The translations under genes were made by a program, and so were the position numbers. 64,000 bases of DNA, taken from positions 3,410,001-3,474,000 of the forward strand of contig NC_016109.1 in NCBI RefSeq assembly GCF_000269985.1, given 5' to 3'. The notes under the pieces were generated by a model, which saw nothing but the letters and a program-made list of their open reading frames with translations, was not told the DNA's origin and searched no databases. Every line of letters starts with the position of its first letter. Within the stretch, counting starts at the first letter, position 1. Positions 50,804-60,711 of this stretch are shown here, one piece after another. This stretch comes from Kitasatospora setae KM-6054 (GTDB taxonomy: Bacteria > Actinomycetota > Actinomycetes > Streptomycetales > Streptomycetaceae).

Positions 50804-51540
50804 GCGCCACCACGCACCCGCTGCGCGCCGAGTGGGCCAAGTTCGCCACGCTGCGCCCGCTGTGGGCGGCCCCGCCGCTCGCGGTCCTGCTCAGCGCCGG
50901 GATCACCGCCGCCGTCCAAGCCGCGTACGGCCGCACCGACACCTCGCTGACCGGCGACCCGATGGAGGGCCTCTCCTACGGGCTGAACTTCGGCCAGGTC
51001 GCGGTCGCCTGCCTGGGCATCCTGCTGATCGGCCAGGAGTACGCCGCCGGGACGCTCGCCACCTCGCTCGCCGCCGTCCCGGACCGGCTGCGCTTCTACC
51101 GCGCCAAGCTGCTCCTCGGCACCGGCCTGGGACTGGCGGTCGGGCTGGCCACCGTCGGCGGGCAGCTCGCCGCGACCGCCGCGACGGTGGGCCTCCGGCT
51201 GTCCGCGCCGGGCAGCGCGCGGGCCCTCGCCGCGGAGGTGCTCTACCACCCGCTGCTGCTCGTCCTGTGCCTGGCGCTCACCACCGTCCTGCGCAGCCAG
51301 ACGGCCGCCCTCGGCCTGCTCTCCCCCGCCGTCTTCCTCGGCACCACCGCCCTCGCCGCCGTGCCCGGCCTGCGCGAGGCCGCCCGGTTCCTCCCCGACC
51401 GGGCCGGCCGGTACGCCCTGCGCCTCGCCGACACCCCGGGCACCCCCTACGGCCACACCACCGGCCTGCTGCTGATGGCCGCCTGGACGGCGGCGGCCGT
51501 CCTGGCGGGCCTGCGCACCCTGCGCCGCGCGGACGCGTAG
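50800..51540 (+). CDS. ABC exporter permease
   Basis: 246 residues, six predicted helices, ABC-2 type: LRAEWAKFATLRPLWAAPPL at the N-terminus and IGQEYAAGTLATSLAAVPDRLRF in the coupling region. GTG 50800 overlaps the ATPase stop. Pairs with the upstream NBD; substrate unknown. Confidence 0.85.
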   Translation: MSATTHPLRAEWAKFATLRPLWAAPPLAVLLSAGITAAVQAAYGRTDTSLTGDPMEGLSYGLNFGQVAVACLGILLIGQEYAAGTLATSLAAVPDRLRFYRAKLLLGTGLGLAVGLATVGGQLAATAATVGLRLSAPGSARALAAEVLYHPLLLVLCLALTTVLRSQTAALGLLSPAVFLGTTALAAVPGLREAARFLPDRAGRYALRLADTPGTPYGHTTGLLLMAAWTAAAVLAGLRTLRRADA

Positions 51541-51595
51541 CCGCGCGACGGCCCCGGCCCGCTCCCCCGCCGCTCCCCCGCCGCTCCCCGTACGG

Positions 51596-52879
51596 CTACG
51601 CGGCCAGCCGGCACACCAGCCGGTACGCCCCCAGCCGGGCACGGAGCACCGGGCCCGCGCCGGGGCCGCCGTCGCGGCCGAGCCACCAGCGGTGCAGCAG
51701 CGCGCCGGGGAGGGCGAGGGCGAGCAGCCAGCCGGTCTGGGCGAGGGCGAACTGCCAGCCGACCGGGCCGAGTTCGGACATCCGGCCGGGGCCGAGCGCG
51801 CCGCCGGCGAGGTACCCGGCGAGCAGGGCGGGCGGGATGGCGGCGAGGGCGGTCGCGATGGCGGCGGCCGCGGTCTGGGCGGGGGTCCAGCGGGTCGCGG
51901 CGCGGCCGAGCAGCAGGGCGGCGGCGGCCGCGGCGGCCACCGGGGCGGCGCCGGCGAGCAGGTGCCAGTCGGGGCCCCGGTCGGCGGGCAGCAGGGCCAG
52001 CAGCGGGAAGTCGGGGAGGGCGCCGGTCCGGGTGCCGAACGGTCCGGCGTGGCCGTCGGTGCCGACCGCGAAGCCGACGCCGAGGGCGTAGCCGGCCGAC
52101 CAGACCAGCGCGTTGGGCAGCACCGCCAGGCAGGCCAGCAGCATGCCGAGCCAGTCGGCGGTGCCGCCGCCGAGCCGCTGCGCGTGCTGCCCGGCGGAGC
52201 CGAGCAGCACGGCGGTGGCGAGCACCACCCCGCCGCCGGCCGTCAGGGCGAGCAGCCAGCCGGCCAGGGCCCGTCCGACGGCCGGTCCGGCGCCGTCCGG
52301 CCAGAGCGCGGGGGGCAGCGGCAGTCGGGGCAGGGCGAGCGGGCGGCCGAGTCCGGCCCACAGGCCGTGGCCGAGCGCGCCGCCGGCCAGCAGGGCGACG
52401 GCCGCCAGGTCGGGCAGCGCGCGGGAGCGCAGCAGGGCCTGCGGGTCGGCGCACTGGGCGACGGCGACGGCCGCGACCAGCAGGTAGCCGGCGTACACGG
52501 CGAGCGGGGAGCGCCAGCGCAGCCATCCGCGCCCCCTGGCGCGCCGGGCCTGGCGGCGGCCGGCCCGGGAGAGCAGCACGGCGGTGACAACGGTGAGCAG
52601 CAGCGGCGCGACGGTCACCGGCGCGGCCCCCGGCCCCCGGACGAGCGGCCCGCCGTGGCCCAGCAGCCAGAGCCCGCACACGGCCCGGGCCGCGTCCCCG
52701 GCCGTGTCGTCGCCGTACGGGGCCAGCACCCAGAGGCCGAACACCGGGGCGGCGACCACGGACAGGGTGAGCAGCGCGGTGCGGACGCCGGTGAGCAGGT
52801 CGGTGAGGGTGGAGCGGCTTTCCAAGTCGCTCGGCAGGCCCAGGATCGGACGGCCCATCAGCTGCGTCATGGCCCTCAT
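51596..52879 (-). CDS. DUF6350 membrane protein
   Basis: 427 residues, about 10 helices, beginning near MTQLMGRPILGLPSDLES and LLTGVRTALLTLSVVAAPVF. Matches the DUF6350 family that sits between sucCD and purN in streptomycetes. Conserved loops include YGDDTAGDAARAVCGLWLLGHGG and AVGTDGHAGPFGTRTG. ATG 52879 or 52870. Role not established. Confidence 0.8.
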   Translation of the reverse strand: MRAMTQLMGRPILGLPSDLESRSTLTDLLTGVRTALLTLSVVAAPVFGLWVLAPYGDDTAGDAARAVCGLWLLGHGGPLVRGPGAAPVTVAPLLLTVVTAVLLSRAGRRQARRARGRGWLRWRSPLAVYAGYLLVAAVAVAQCADPQALLRSRALPDLAAVALLAGGALGHGLWAGLGRPLALPRLPLPPALWPDGAGPAVGRALAGWLLALTAGGGVVLATAVLLGSAGQHAQRLGGGTADWLGMLLACLAVLPNALVWSAGYALGVGFAVGTDGHAGPFGTRTGALPDFPLLALLPADRGPDWHLLAGAAPVAAAAAAALLLGRAATRWTPAQTAAAAIATALAAIPPALLAGYLAGGALGPGRMSELGPVGWQFALAQTGWLLALALPGALLHRWWLGRDGGPGAGPVLRARLGAYRLVCRLAA

Positions 52880-52987
52880 GCTGCCAACACCACCCGTTGA
52901 GAGGTGTCAACGCGCACACCTTCGCCGTGTCCCGGATTATCAGTACATGTGCCTTTTTCCGGGACGGACCCGCCACGGAGGAGATCG

Positions 52988-54511
52988 GTGACCACGCCTT
53001 CGACCGCCGAGCCCGAGCCGACCACCGGAACCTCACCCCGGGCACGCGAGGACGCCGAACTCCTGCTGCGCCGCCTCGCCCCGCGCGAGGCCGAGGCGCT
53101 GGCCCGACTGGCCGCCGGCGACGACCTGCGCGCCATGGCCCGCCACCTGGGCGTCGCCCCCGGCACCGCCCGCAACCACCTCAACCGGGCGATCCGCAAG
53201 CTCGGCGTCCGCGACCGCGAGGAAGCCGTCGCCCTGGTCACCGCCCTCGCCCCGGCGGCGGCCCCGGCCGTCCAGCCCGCGCCCGCCGCCGAGCCCGCCG
53301 AGCCCGCCGCGCCCGAGGCCGAGCCCGCCGAGTTCGTCGGCCCGCCGCTCCCCCCGGCGGCGGCGCCGGCCCCCGAACCCCCGGCCCCCGAAACCCCGGC
53401 CGACGGCGACCGCGTCGACGGCGACCCGACCGGCGAGCCCGAACCCGACTACGCCCCCGTCCCGGCCTCGTTCGAGGAGTTCGCCGCGCTGGTCCACACC
53501 CGCCTGGTCCAGCAGGTGTTCCTGCTGACCGGCCACCGCCACCGCGCCGCGCACTGCGTGCACCTGGCGCTGGGCGCGGCCGGCCGCCGGTGGGCGGAGG
53601 TGGCGGCGGAGCCGGATCCGGAGGGGTGGGTGCGCAGGGAGGCGTTCGACCTGGCGCTGTCGCCGTGGCACCGGGGCGGTCCGCGGCGGACGCACCTGCT
53701 GCGCCGGCCGCGGCGGCGGATCGCGGTGGACGCGGCGGGGGCGCCCGAGCCGCCGGAGCCGCCGCAGAAGCTGACGCAGCGTGACCGGGCGCTGGTGAAG
53801 GCGCTGCTGCGGCTGTCGCGGCCGCGGCGGCGGGCGCTGGTGCTGCACGACACGCTGGGCCTGCCGGTGGAGCTGGTCGCGGTGGAGGTGGAGTCGAGCA
53901 CGGCGGCGGCGGAGCGCCGGGTGCGTTCGGCGCGGGCGGCGCTGGCCCGGGAGGTGCCGGCGCTGGTCGGCGAGGACCCGGAGGACCCGGAGTTCGCGGA
54001 GCGGCTGGCGGCGCTGCTGCACCGGGCGGCGGTGCACGGCTGCCCGGGGCCCCGGCTGCCGTCGGCCGCGCGGCTGGTCGCGGACAGCCGGCTGCACACC
54101 GGGCTGGTGACGGGCGGGGCGGCGGCGCTGACCGTCGCGGTGGGCGCGGCGGTGGTGACCACCCTGCTGGGGGTGGGCCCGTCGGAGCTGGTGCGTCCGG
54201 CGCCGGTGCGGGCGACGGCGTGCACGGCGGCGGGTTCGGGCAGCGCGGGCCCGGCCGCCCCGGACGGCGCCCCGGGGCTGCGGACGCCGTGGTGCGGTCC
54301 GACGCCCGGCGTCCCGGCCCGGCTGGTCGGCCCGCCCGGGCAGCTGCCGCCCCCGCCGGAGGGGTCCGCGGCGGGCCGGTCGCGCGCCGACCTGTTCGCG
54401 GCCCGCCGCTCGCCGTTCGCCCCGGCGGCCGCCGAGCGCCGTCCGCTGCCGCCGCCGATGGCCGCCCCGTGCGGCCCGGCGGAGCTCTGCGCCCCGCCGT
54501 CCGCGCCCTGA
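52988..54511 (+). CDS. LuxR-HTH / sigma-factor-like membrane protein
   Basis: 507 residues. About 30-85: LuxR-type HTH (RLAPREAEALARLAAGDDLRAMARHLGVAPGTARNHLNRAIRKLGV). About 90-150: Pro/Glu/Ala linker. About 160-320: sigma-70 region 2- and 4-like segments (FEEFAALVHTRLVQQVFLLTG; KLTQRDRALVKALLRLSRPRRRALVLHDTLGLPVELVAVEVESS). About 375-400: one transmembrane helix, then a Pro-rich tail outside. The combination suggests a membrane-tethered regulator; whether it binds core polymerase is unknown. GTG 52988 follows GGAGGAG. Confidence 0.75.
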   Translation: MTTPSTAEPEPTTGTSPRAREDAELLLRRLAPREAEALARLAAGDDLRAMARHLGVAPGTARNHLNRAIRKLGVRDREEAVALVTALAPAAAPAVQPAPAAEPAEPAAPEAEPAEFVGPPLPPAAAPAPEPPAPETPADGDRVDGDPTGEPEPDYAPVPASFEEFAALVHTRLVQQVFLLTGHRHRAAHCVHLALGAAGRRWAEVAAEPDPEGWVRREAFDLALSPWHRGGPRRTHLLRRPRRRIAVDAAGAPEPPEPPQKLTQRDRALVKALLRLSRPRRRALVLHDTLGLPVELVAVEVESSTAAAERRVRSARAALAREVPALVGEDPEDPEFAERLAALLHRAAVHGCPGPRLPSAARLVADSRLHTGLVTGGAAALTVAVGAAVVTTLLGVGPSELVRPAPVRATACTAAGSGSAGPAAPDGAPGLRTPWCGPTPGVPARLVGPPGQLPPPPEGSAAGRSRADLFAARRSPFAPAAAERRPLPPPMAAPCGPAELCAPPSAP

Positions 54512-54563
54512 CCGTCCGCGCCCTGACCGTCCGCACGTCGAAGCGGAGCGGCCCGGAGAAGCG

Positions 54564-54612
54564 CCGAGGCGCCGCACACCCCCCGGTTCGGGGACGGTGT
54601 GCGGCGCCTCGG
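54564..54612. terminator. Bidirectional terminator
   Basis: 17-bp perfect arms (54564-54580, 54596-54612) with a loop containing a second CCCCGG-TTCGGGG hairpin, between the 52988 gene and sucD. Confidence 0.85.
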
Positions 54613-54658
54613 TGTCGTCCTGCCGCGGCCGACCACCGGGGTCGGCCGCCGCGGCTGA

Positions 54659-55552
54659 CTACTGCGCGGCGGCGGCGATCAGCTCGCGGGCCAGGCGGGC
54701 GGTCTCGGACGGCGTCTTGCCGACCTTGACGCCGGCGGCCTCCAGGGCCTCCTTCTTCGCCTGGGCGGTGCCGGAGGAACCGGAGACGATGGCGCCGGCG
54801 TGGCCCATGGTCTTGCCCTCGGGCGCGGTGAAGCCCGCGACGTAGCCGACGACCGGCTTGGTGACGTGCTCGGCGATGTAGGCCGCGGCCCGCTCCTCGG
54901 CGTCGCCGCCGATCTCGCCGATCATGACGATCAGCTCGGTCTCCGGGTCCTCCTGGAACGCCTTGAGGGCGTCGATGTGGGTGGTGCCGATGACGGGGTC
55001 GCCACCGATGCCCACCGCGGAGGAGAAGCCGAGGTCACGGAGCTCGTACATGAGCTGGTAGGTCAGGGTGCCGGACTTCGACACCAGACCGATCTTGCCC
55101 GGGCCGGTGATGTTGGCCGGGATGATGCCCGCGTTGGACTGTCCGGGGCTGATCAGGCCGGGGCAGTTCGGGCCGATGATGCGGGTCTTGTTGCCCTTGG
55201 CGCCGGCGTGGGCCCAGAACGCGGCGGTGTCGTGCACCGGCACGCCCTCGGTGATGACCACGGCGAGCGGGATCTCGGCGTCGATCGCCTCGACCACGGC
55301 CGACTTGGTGAACGCCGGCGGGACGAAGATGACGGTGACGTCGGCACCGGTCTTCTCGATCGCCTCGGCCACGGTGCCGAACACCGGAACCTCGGTGCCG
55401 TCCACGTCCACGGTGGTGCCGGCCTTGCGCGGGTTCACACCGCCGACGATCTGGGTGCCGGAGGCGAGCATGCGGCGGGTGTGCTTCATGCCCTCGGAGC
55501 CGGTCATGCCCTGGACGATGACCTTGCTGTCCTTGGTAAGGAAGATAGCCAT
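54659..55552 (-). CDS. sucD: Succinyl-CoA synthetase alpha subunit
   Basis: TCA cycle: succinyl-CoA + NDP + Pi to succinate + NTP. 297 residues: CoA-binding Rossmann domain ([25 protein letters not shown]), [18 protein letters not shown], and phospho-His in [18 protein letters not shown] 55552, 18 bp after sucC. Confidence 0.97.
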   Translation of the reverse strand: MAIFLTKDSKVIVQGMTGSEGMKHTRRMLASGTQIVGGVNPRKAGTTVDVDGTEVPVFGTVAEAIEKTGADVTVIFVPPAFTKSAVVEAIDAEIPLAVVITEGVPVHDTAAFWAHAGAKGNKTRIIGPNCPGLISPGQSNAGIIPANITGPGKIGLVSKSGTLTYQLMYELRDLGFSSAVGIGGDPVIGTTHIDALKAFQEDPETELIVMIGEIGGDAEERAAAYIAEHVTKPVVGYVAGFTAPEGKTMGHAGAIVSGSSGTAQAKKEALEAAGVKVGKTPSETARLARELIAAAAQ

Positions 55553-55570
55553 GGTGTTAAGTCCCCTTCC

Positions 55571-56743
55571 TTACTTGTTGGCCAGCTCGGCGGCGCGGTC
55601 AGCGGCGCCGTCCATGGTGTCCACCTGCTCGACCAGCGGGTGGTTGGCGTCGGTCAGGATCTGGCGACCGAGCTCCGCGTTGTTGCCGTCCAGGCGGACG
55701 ACCAGCGGCTTGGTGACGGCCTCGCCCTTGCCCTCCAGGAGCGCGAGGGCCTGCACGATGCCGTTGGCGACCGCGTCACAGGCGGTGATGCCGCCGAAGA
55801 CGTTGACGAAGACCGACTTGACGTCGGTGTCGCCCAGGATGATCTCCAGGCCGTTCGCCATCACCTCGGCGGACGCGCCGCCGCCGATGTCGAGGAAGTT
55901 GGCCGGCTTCACGCCGCCGTGGTTCTCACCGGCGTACGCGACGACGTCCAGGGTGCTCATGACGAGGCCCGCGCCGTTGCCGATGATGCCGACCTGGCCG
56001 TCGAGCTTGACGTAGTTCAGGCCCTTGGCCTTCGCCGCCGCCTCCAGCGGGTTGGCGGCGGCCTTGTCCTCGAGGGCCTCGTGGTCGGGCTGGCGGAACT
56101 CGGCGTTCTCGTCCAGGGAGACCTTGCCGTCGAGCGCGATGATCTTGCCGTCGCCGGACTTGATCAGCGGGTTGACCTCGACCAGGAGGGCGTCCTCCTT
56201 GACGAAGACGACCCAGAGCTTCTGCAGGACGTCGGCGACCTGGTCGGCGATCTCGGCCGGGAACTTCGCGGCGGCCACGATCTCGGCGGCCTTCTCCGCG
56301 GTCACGCCCTCGTTGGCGTCGACCGGGATCTTGGCGAGCGCGTCCGGGTTCTCCTCGGCCACGACCTCGATCTCCACGCCGCCCTCGACGCTGGCCATCG
56401 CCAGGAAGGTGCGGTTGGTGCGGTCGAGCAGGAAGGAGACGTAGTACTCCTCCTGGATGTCCGCGGTCTGGGCCAGCATGACCTTGTGGACGGTGTGGCC
56501 CTTGATGTCCATGCCGAGGATCGCCTCGGCCTTGGCCACGACGTCCTGCGGGTCGGACGCGAGCTTCACGCCACCGGCCTTGCCTCGGCCGCCCACCTTC
56601 ACCTGAGCCTTGACGACGGCTCGGCCGCCGAAGCGCTCCGCGATGGCGGCAGCGTCTGCGGCGGTCTCGATGACATCGCCGTCAAGCACGGGTACACCGT
56701 GCTTGGCGAAGAGGTCCCTCGCCTGGTACTCGAACAGGTCCAC
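55571..56743 (-). CDS. sucC: Succinyl-CoA synthetase beta subunit
   Basis: 390 residues. N-terminal ATP-grasp domain ([39 protein letters not shown]) and C-terminal CoA-ligase domain ([44 protein letters not shown]). GTG 56743 with AAGGA 7 nt upstream. First gene of sucCD. Confidence 0.97.
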   Translation of the reverse strand: MDLFEYQARDLFAKHGVPVLDGDVIETAADAAAIAERFGGRAVVKAQVKVGGRGKAGGVKLASDPQDVVAKAEAILGMDIKGHTVHKVMLAQTADIQEEYYVSFLLDRTNRTFLAMASVEGGVEIEVVAEENPDALAKIPVDANEGVTAEKAAEIVAAAKFPAEIADQVADVLQKLWVVFVKEDALLVEVNPLIKSGDGKIIALDGKVSLDENAEFRQPDHEALEDKAAANPLEAAAKAKGLNYVKLDGQVGIIGNGAGLVMSTLDVVAYAGENHGGVKPANFLDIGGGASAEVMANGLEIILGDTDVKSVFVNVFGGITACDAVANGIVQALALLEGKGEAVTKPLVVRLDGNNAELGRQILTDANHPLVEQVDTMDGAADRAAELANK

Positions 56744-57097
56744 GTGTTTGTCCTTGTTCGTGGTCGCGGAATGTGTCTCTACGAGCGTGCCACGGCAGGA
56801 TCTTCGCTGCGGGTCGTCGACACTGAGCGGGTACGCAGATGTACGGCCTTGCGGCCCACGCAGTTGCCGGGCGCATCGTCAATCAACACGCGCGTCACGT
56901 CCGCATGGCAGGTTATCTCCGCACGACGGGCGTATTTCGCCCGGGGCCGGGTCGACCTTCGTGAGAACCGTCACAACGGGCCCGCCCCGCCCCGGCCGCG
57001 GGCCCCCTCACCAGCGGGGGCGCGCCGACGCGGGCGACGCCTCCGGTTCATCCGTACGGGTGGTGCCGGTCGCTCTTGACTCCCCGGCCCGGCCCGC
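56744..57097. other. Intergenic region upstream of sucC, 354 bp
   Basis: Convergence-free gap: sucC promoter region (right to left), a short stem CGGGCG-TATTT-CGCCCG at 56927-56943, an isolated ACGCGCGT (56888-56895) and the VWA-operon terminator at 56978-57005. No gene-like ORF: frames here lack codon bias and ribosome binding sites. Confidence 0.6.
56978..57005 (-). terminator. Hairpin downstream of the VWA gene
   Basis: 8-bp arms GGGCCCGC / GCGGGCCC with a 12-nt loop, 93 nt after the VWA gene stop. Confidence 0.4.
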
Positions 57098-58231
57098 TCA
57101 GCGCGGCTCGGGCACCGGCAGCGGACGCTTCTCGATCGCCGCCGCCATGATGTCCGGGAACGCGTCCGGCGTGCAGGCGAACGCCGGGGCGCCCAGCTCG
57201 GCCAGCGCCCGCGCGTGCTCGTGGTCGTAGGCCGGGGCGCCCTCGTCGGACAGCGCCAGCAGCGCGATGAACTGCACCCCCGCGGCCTTCATCGCGGCGA
57301 CCCGCTTCAGCATCTCGTGCCGGATCCCGCCCTCGTAGAGGTCGCTGATCAGCACCACGACCGTCTCGGACGGCCGGCTGATCCTCGACTGGCAGTACGC
57401 CAGCGCCCGGTTGATGTCGGTGCCGCCGCCCAGCTGGGTCGCGAACAGCACGTCCACCGGGTCGGTCAGCTGCTCGGTCAGGTCGACCACCGAGGTGTCG
57501 AACACCACCAGCCGGGTGTCCAGGCTCGGCATCGACGCCAGCACCGCGCCGAACACCGCCGAGTGCACCACCGACGGCGCCATCGACCCGGACTGGTCGA
57601 TGCACAGGATCACGTCCTTCTTCACCGCCCGCTGCGCCCGCGCGTAGCCGACCAGCCGCTCCGGGACGACCGTGCGGTACTCCGGCAGGTACCTCGACAG
57701 GTTGGCCCGGATGGTGCGGTCCCAGTCGATGTCCCGGTGCCGGGGGCGGTTCACCCGGGCGCTGCGGTCCAGCGCGCCGCCGACCGTCGAGCGGGTCCGG
57801 TCGGCGAGCCGGCGCTCCAGCTCGGCGACCACCTTGCCGACCACCATCCGGGCGGTCTCCCGGGTGGTCTCCGGCAGCGCGTGCTTCAGCGACAGCAGCG
57901 TGCCGACCAGGTGGACGTCCGGCTCGACGGCGGCCAGCATCTCCGGCTCCAGCAGCAGCCGGTCCAGGCCGAGCCGGGAGATCGCGTCCTGCTGCATCAG
58001 CCGGACCACGCTGGTCGGGAAGTACTCCCGGATGTCCCCCAGCCAGCGCGCCACCTTCGGCGCCGACCCGCCCAGCCCCGCCGAGCGCTTGCCGTCCTCC
58101 CGGTACAGCGCCCCGAGCGCGCCGTCCATCGCGGCGTCCCGCCCGGTCAGCCGCACCCCGGTGCCGTCCCCGTCGGCGCCGAGCACCAGCCGCCAGCGGC
58201 GCATCCGCTCGTCGTCCTGTCGAACCGTCAT
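57098..58231 (-). CDS. VWA domain protein of the MoxR cluster
   Basis: 377 residues. The helical N-terminal half (about 1-190) is unlike metal-chelatase domains; the C-terminal half is a von Willebrand factor A domain with intact MIDAS Asp212-x-Ser214-x-Ser216 (CIDQSGSMAPS), Thr in GGGTDIN, and Asp in LISDLYEGG. MoxR ATPases usually act on or with such VWA partners. ATG 58231 with AGGAG 8 nt upstream, 29 bp after the DUF5682 gene; third gene of the leftward operon. Confidence 0.9.
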   Translation of the reverse strand: MTVRQDDERMRRWRLVLGADGDGTGVRLTGRDAAMDGALGALYREDGKRSAGLGGSAPKVARWLGDIREYFPTSVVRLMQQDAISRLGLDRLLLEPEMLAAVEPDVHLVGTLLSLKHALPETTRETARMVVGKVVAELERRLADRTRSTVGGALDRSARVNRPRHRDIDWDRTIRANLSRYLPEYRTVVPERLVGYARAQRAVKKDVILCIDQSGSMAPSVVHSAVFGAVLASMPSLDTRLVVFDTSVVDLTEQLTDPVDVLFATQLGGGTDINRALAYCQSRISRPSETVVVLISDLYEGGIRHEMLKRVAAMKAAGVQFIALLALSDEGAPAYDHEHARALAELGAPAFACTPDAFPDIMAAAIEKRPLPVPEPR

Positions 58232-58260
58232 GTGTGTGACTCCTAGCGAAGAGGGGCGGC

Positions 58261-60711
58261 TCAGGCCGTGGCCCGGCGGTCCGGCTGGCGGGGGATCCTC
58301 GACTGCGGGATCCGCACCCCCAGCAGCAGCGCCAGCACCCCGGTGGTCGCGTCGGCGCGCTCCCCGTCCAGCGGGGCGGCCGGGGCGGCGGCCGCCCCGG
58401 GGGCGCCGAGCGGGCCGGCCGCGACCCGGGAGCCGATGGTGTGGCGGACGCCGGTCTCCAGCGAGGAGAAGGTGCGGCGCAGCACCGGCAGCAGGTCGGT
58501 GAAGGCCGCCGGGGGGACCCCGCACAGCCAGTCGTCGAGCAGGCCGAGCAGCGTCGGGTCGTGCAGCAGCAGCGCGCCGCCGCCGGAGACGAAGCCCTCG
58601 ACCCAGCCGCCGGCGTCGGCCGGCTCGGAGGCGGTGGAGAGCACCAGCCCGAGCCGCCGCCCGGCCTCCTCGGCGTCGAGCCGGCCGTCGTCCAGCAGCA
58701 GCCGCACCGCGCGGCCGCGCAGCAGCCCGGGGACGCCGGTGGCGGGGCCGCCGTGCGGTTCGCGGGCGGCGAGCGCGGCCAGCGTGCCGGCCCAGCGCTC
58801 GGCGGTGTCGCCGCCGAGCAGGGCGACCGACTGGTGGACGGCGTCGAGCTCGGCCCGGCGGGCGGCCGCGCCGTCCGCGTCGAGGCCGGTGCAGGCGGCG
58901 GGCAGGGCGACGCTCAGCCGTTCGGCGAGGCCGTGCGCGACGGCGGTGAGCGCGCTGGTGTCGGTGGCCCGGACGTCGCCGTAGCGCAGCGTGCGGACCA
59001 GCGCGGGGAGCGCGGCGGCGAGGTGCCCGGCGTCGGTGTCGAGCGCGGCGCGGTCGACGAGCAGCCGCATCACCTCGGGCAGCGCGTCGGGCAGGTCGGC
59101 GAGCAGGCACTGCTCGGCGAGCGCGGTCAGCCCGGTGAGCTCGGCCTCCCGGGCGTCGGCGACCGCCTTGCCGGTGGCGGCGGAGCGCACCGTGGTGCCC
59201 CACTGGCCGGCCTCGACCAGCCGGACCGAGAACTCGGGCTCCCAGTTCAGCTGCCAGGTCTCCCGGAAGGTGCCGGTGGAGTTGACGCCGTCCCGGGACG
59301 GGCGGCCCCAGTGCAGGCCGAGCAGCCGCAGCCGGTACAGCAGCCGGGAGCGCTCGACGTCGAGCTCCTTGCGCAGGTCGAGGACGAGGTCGCGGGGCGC
59401 GGCCTCCGGCTTGAGCCGCAGGGTGCGCTGCAGCCGGGCCAGGTCGCGCTGGAGCGGCACGGCGGGCACCGTGTCGGGGACCTCGCCGAGCGCGTCGCCG
59501 ACCACCAGCCGTTCGCGGACCAGCGCGAGCGCGACGTCCGAGCCGTCGCACATCACGGCGCGCACCGCATCCAGGGTCTCGGTGAGGCCGGGCAGCGGGC
59601 GGCCGCGCACCGCGGCGAGGGTCTCGGCGAGCCGGACCGCCTCGATGACGTGCGCGGAGGAGACCGGGTGGTCCTCGGCGCGGAGCAGCTCGGCGACCCG
59701 GGTCATCCAGCGGGCGAGCGGCTGCCCGGGGGCGGTGAACAGGTGGTGGTACCAGCCGGGCGAGTCGATGCCCGCGCCGTAGCCGGTGTGCTGGGAGAGC
59801 CGGCGGTGCGTCCACGGCACCCAGGTCAGCTCGGTCCTGAGCTTCCTGGGCAGGTCGGCGAGCAGCGCCCGGTCGTGCGCGACGGTCGGCATCGCGGCGA
59901 GCGCGGGAACGTGCCAGGCGCCGCAGACCACGGCGATCCGCCGGTACCCGGCCCGGCGGGCGGCCCGCAGCTGCTGGCGCATCGCCGCCTCGCGGACCAG
60001 GTCGCGCCGCTCGGCCGGGTGGTGCTCGCGCAGGGCGGCCATCGCCTCGGCGAGCGCGGCGAACGGGGCCAGCGGGTCGCCGCCGGGGGCGCGGTGCTCG
60101 ATCACGTCCTCCCACCAGGTCTCCGGGTCGGTGTGCCCGGCGGCGGCGGCGAGTTCGGCGATCGGGTCGACCGGGACGACCGGGACGGGCCCGGAAGTGC
60201 CCCCCGGCACTCCGGACCCCGCCCGCTCCCCCTCCCCCTCTGATGCGCCGTCAGCCCCGGACGTGTCGCCGTCCCCGGTAACGATCGGGTCGCCGTCCGA
60301 GCCGTCCGAACCGTCCGCGCCGTCCTGGTCGGCCGCGCCCTCGCCGCGCGGGCCGAGCGCGAGGCTCTGCGCGGCGGGCAGGTCGATGAACCGGACGGGC
60401 ACCTGGGCGTCCAGCGCGTGGCGCAGCGCGACCCACTCGGGCGAGAACTCGGCGAACGGCCAGAACGCGGCCCGGGCCGGGTCGTCGGTGACGTGGGCGA
60501 GCAGCGCGACCGGCGGCACCATGTCCTTCCCGGCGGCGGCCGCGACCAGCGCGTCGGCCTCCGGCGGGCCCTCGATCAGCACCGCGTCGGGGCGCAGCGC
60601 GGCCAGCGCGGCGGCGACCGCGCGGGCCGAGCCGGGGCCGTGGTGGCGCACCCCGAGCAGCGTCACCCCGGCGGCCCCCGCCCCGGCGGTTCCCGAGGTC
60701 TCGGCGCTCAC
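58261..60711 (-). CDS. DUF5682 protein, possible TIKI/TraB-like hydrolase
   Basis: 816 residues. The N-terminal 280 residues show GVRHHGPGS (Gly20-x-x-His23), VLIEGPPEA (Glu47) and VVCGAWHVPAL (Gly264-x-x-His267): two GxxH motifs and a Glu, the layout of the TIKI/TraB/EreA-like superfamily of metal-dependent hydrolases. An acidic Asp/Gly/Ser insert lies about residues 125-175. The rest (about 300-816) is helical and repeat-like with no known motif. GTG 60711 overlaps the MoxR stop (GTGA). Assigned to DUF5682 by pattern and by its constant MoxR/VWA/SWIM company. Substrate unknown. Confidence 0.8.
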   Translation of the reverse strand: MSAETSGTAGAGAAGVTLLGVRHHGPGSARAVAAALAALRPDAVLIEGPPEADALVAAAAGKDMVPPVALLAHVTDDPARAAFWPFAEFSPEWVALRHALDAQVPVRFIDLPAAQSLALGPRGEGAADQDGADGSDGSDGDPIVTGDGDTSGADGASEGEGERAGSGVPGGTSGPVPVVPVDPIAELAAAAGHTDPETWWEDVIEHRAPGGDPLAPFAALAEAMAALREHHPAERRDLVREAAMRQQLRAARRAGYRRIAVVCGAWHVPALAAMPTVAHDRALLADLPRKLRTELTWVPWTHRRLSQHTGYGAGIDSPGWYHHLFTAPGQPLARWMTRVAELLRAEDHPVSSAHVIEAVRLAETLAAVRGRPLPGLTETLDAVRAVMCDGSDVALALVRERLVVGDALGEVPDTVPAVPLQRDLARLQRTLRLKPEAAPRDLVLDLRKELDVERSRLLYRLRLLGLHWGRPSRDGVNSTGTFRETWQLNWEPEFSVRLVEAGQWGTTVRSAATGKAVADAREAELTGLTALAEQCLLADLPDALPEVMRLLVDRAALDTDAGHLAAALPALVRTLRYGDVRATDTSALTAVAHGLAERLSVALPAACTGLDADGAAARRAELDAVHQSVALLGGDTAERWAGTLAALAAREPHGGPATGVPGLLRGRAVRLLLDDGRLDAEEAGRRLGLVLSTASEPADAGGWVEGFVSGGGALLLHDPTLLGLLDDWLCGVPPAAFTDLLPVLRRTFSSLETGVRHTIGSRVAAGPLGAPGAAAAPAAPLDGERADATTGVLALLLGVRIPQSRIPRQPDRRATA

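Noticed and set aside
56888..56895. ACGCGCGT core upstream of sucC
   Set aside because: Flanks do not match the 12-bp palindrome and the gene is not purine-related; kept only as a note.
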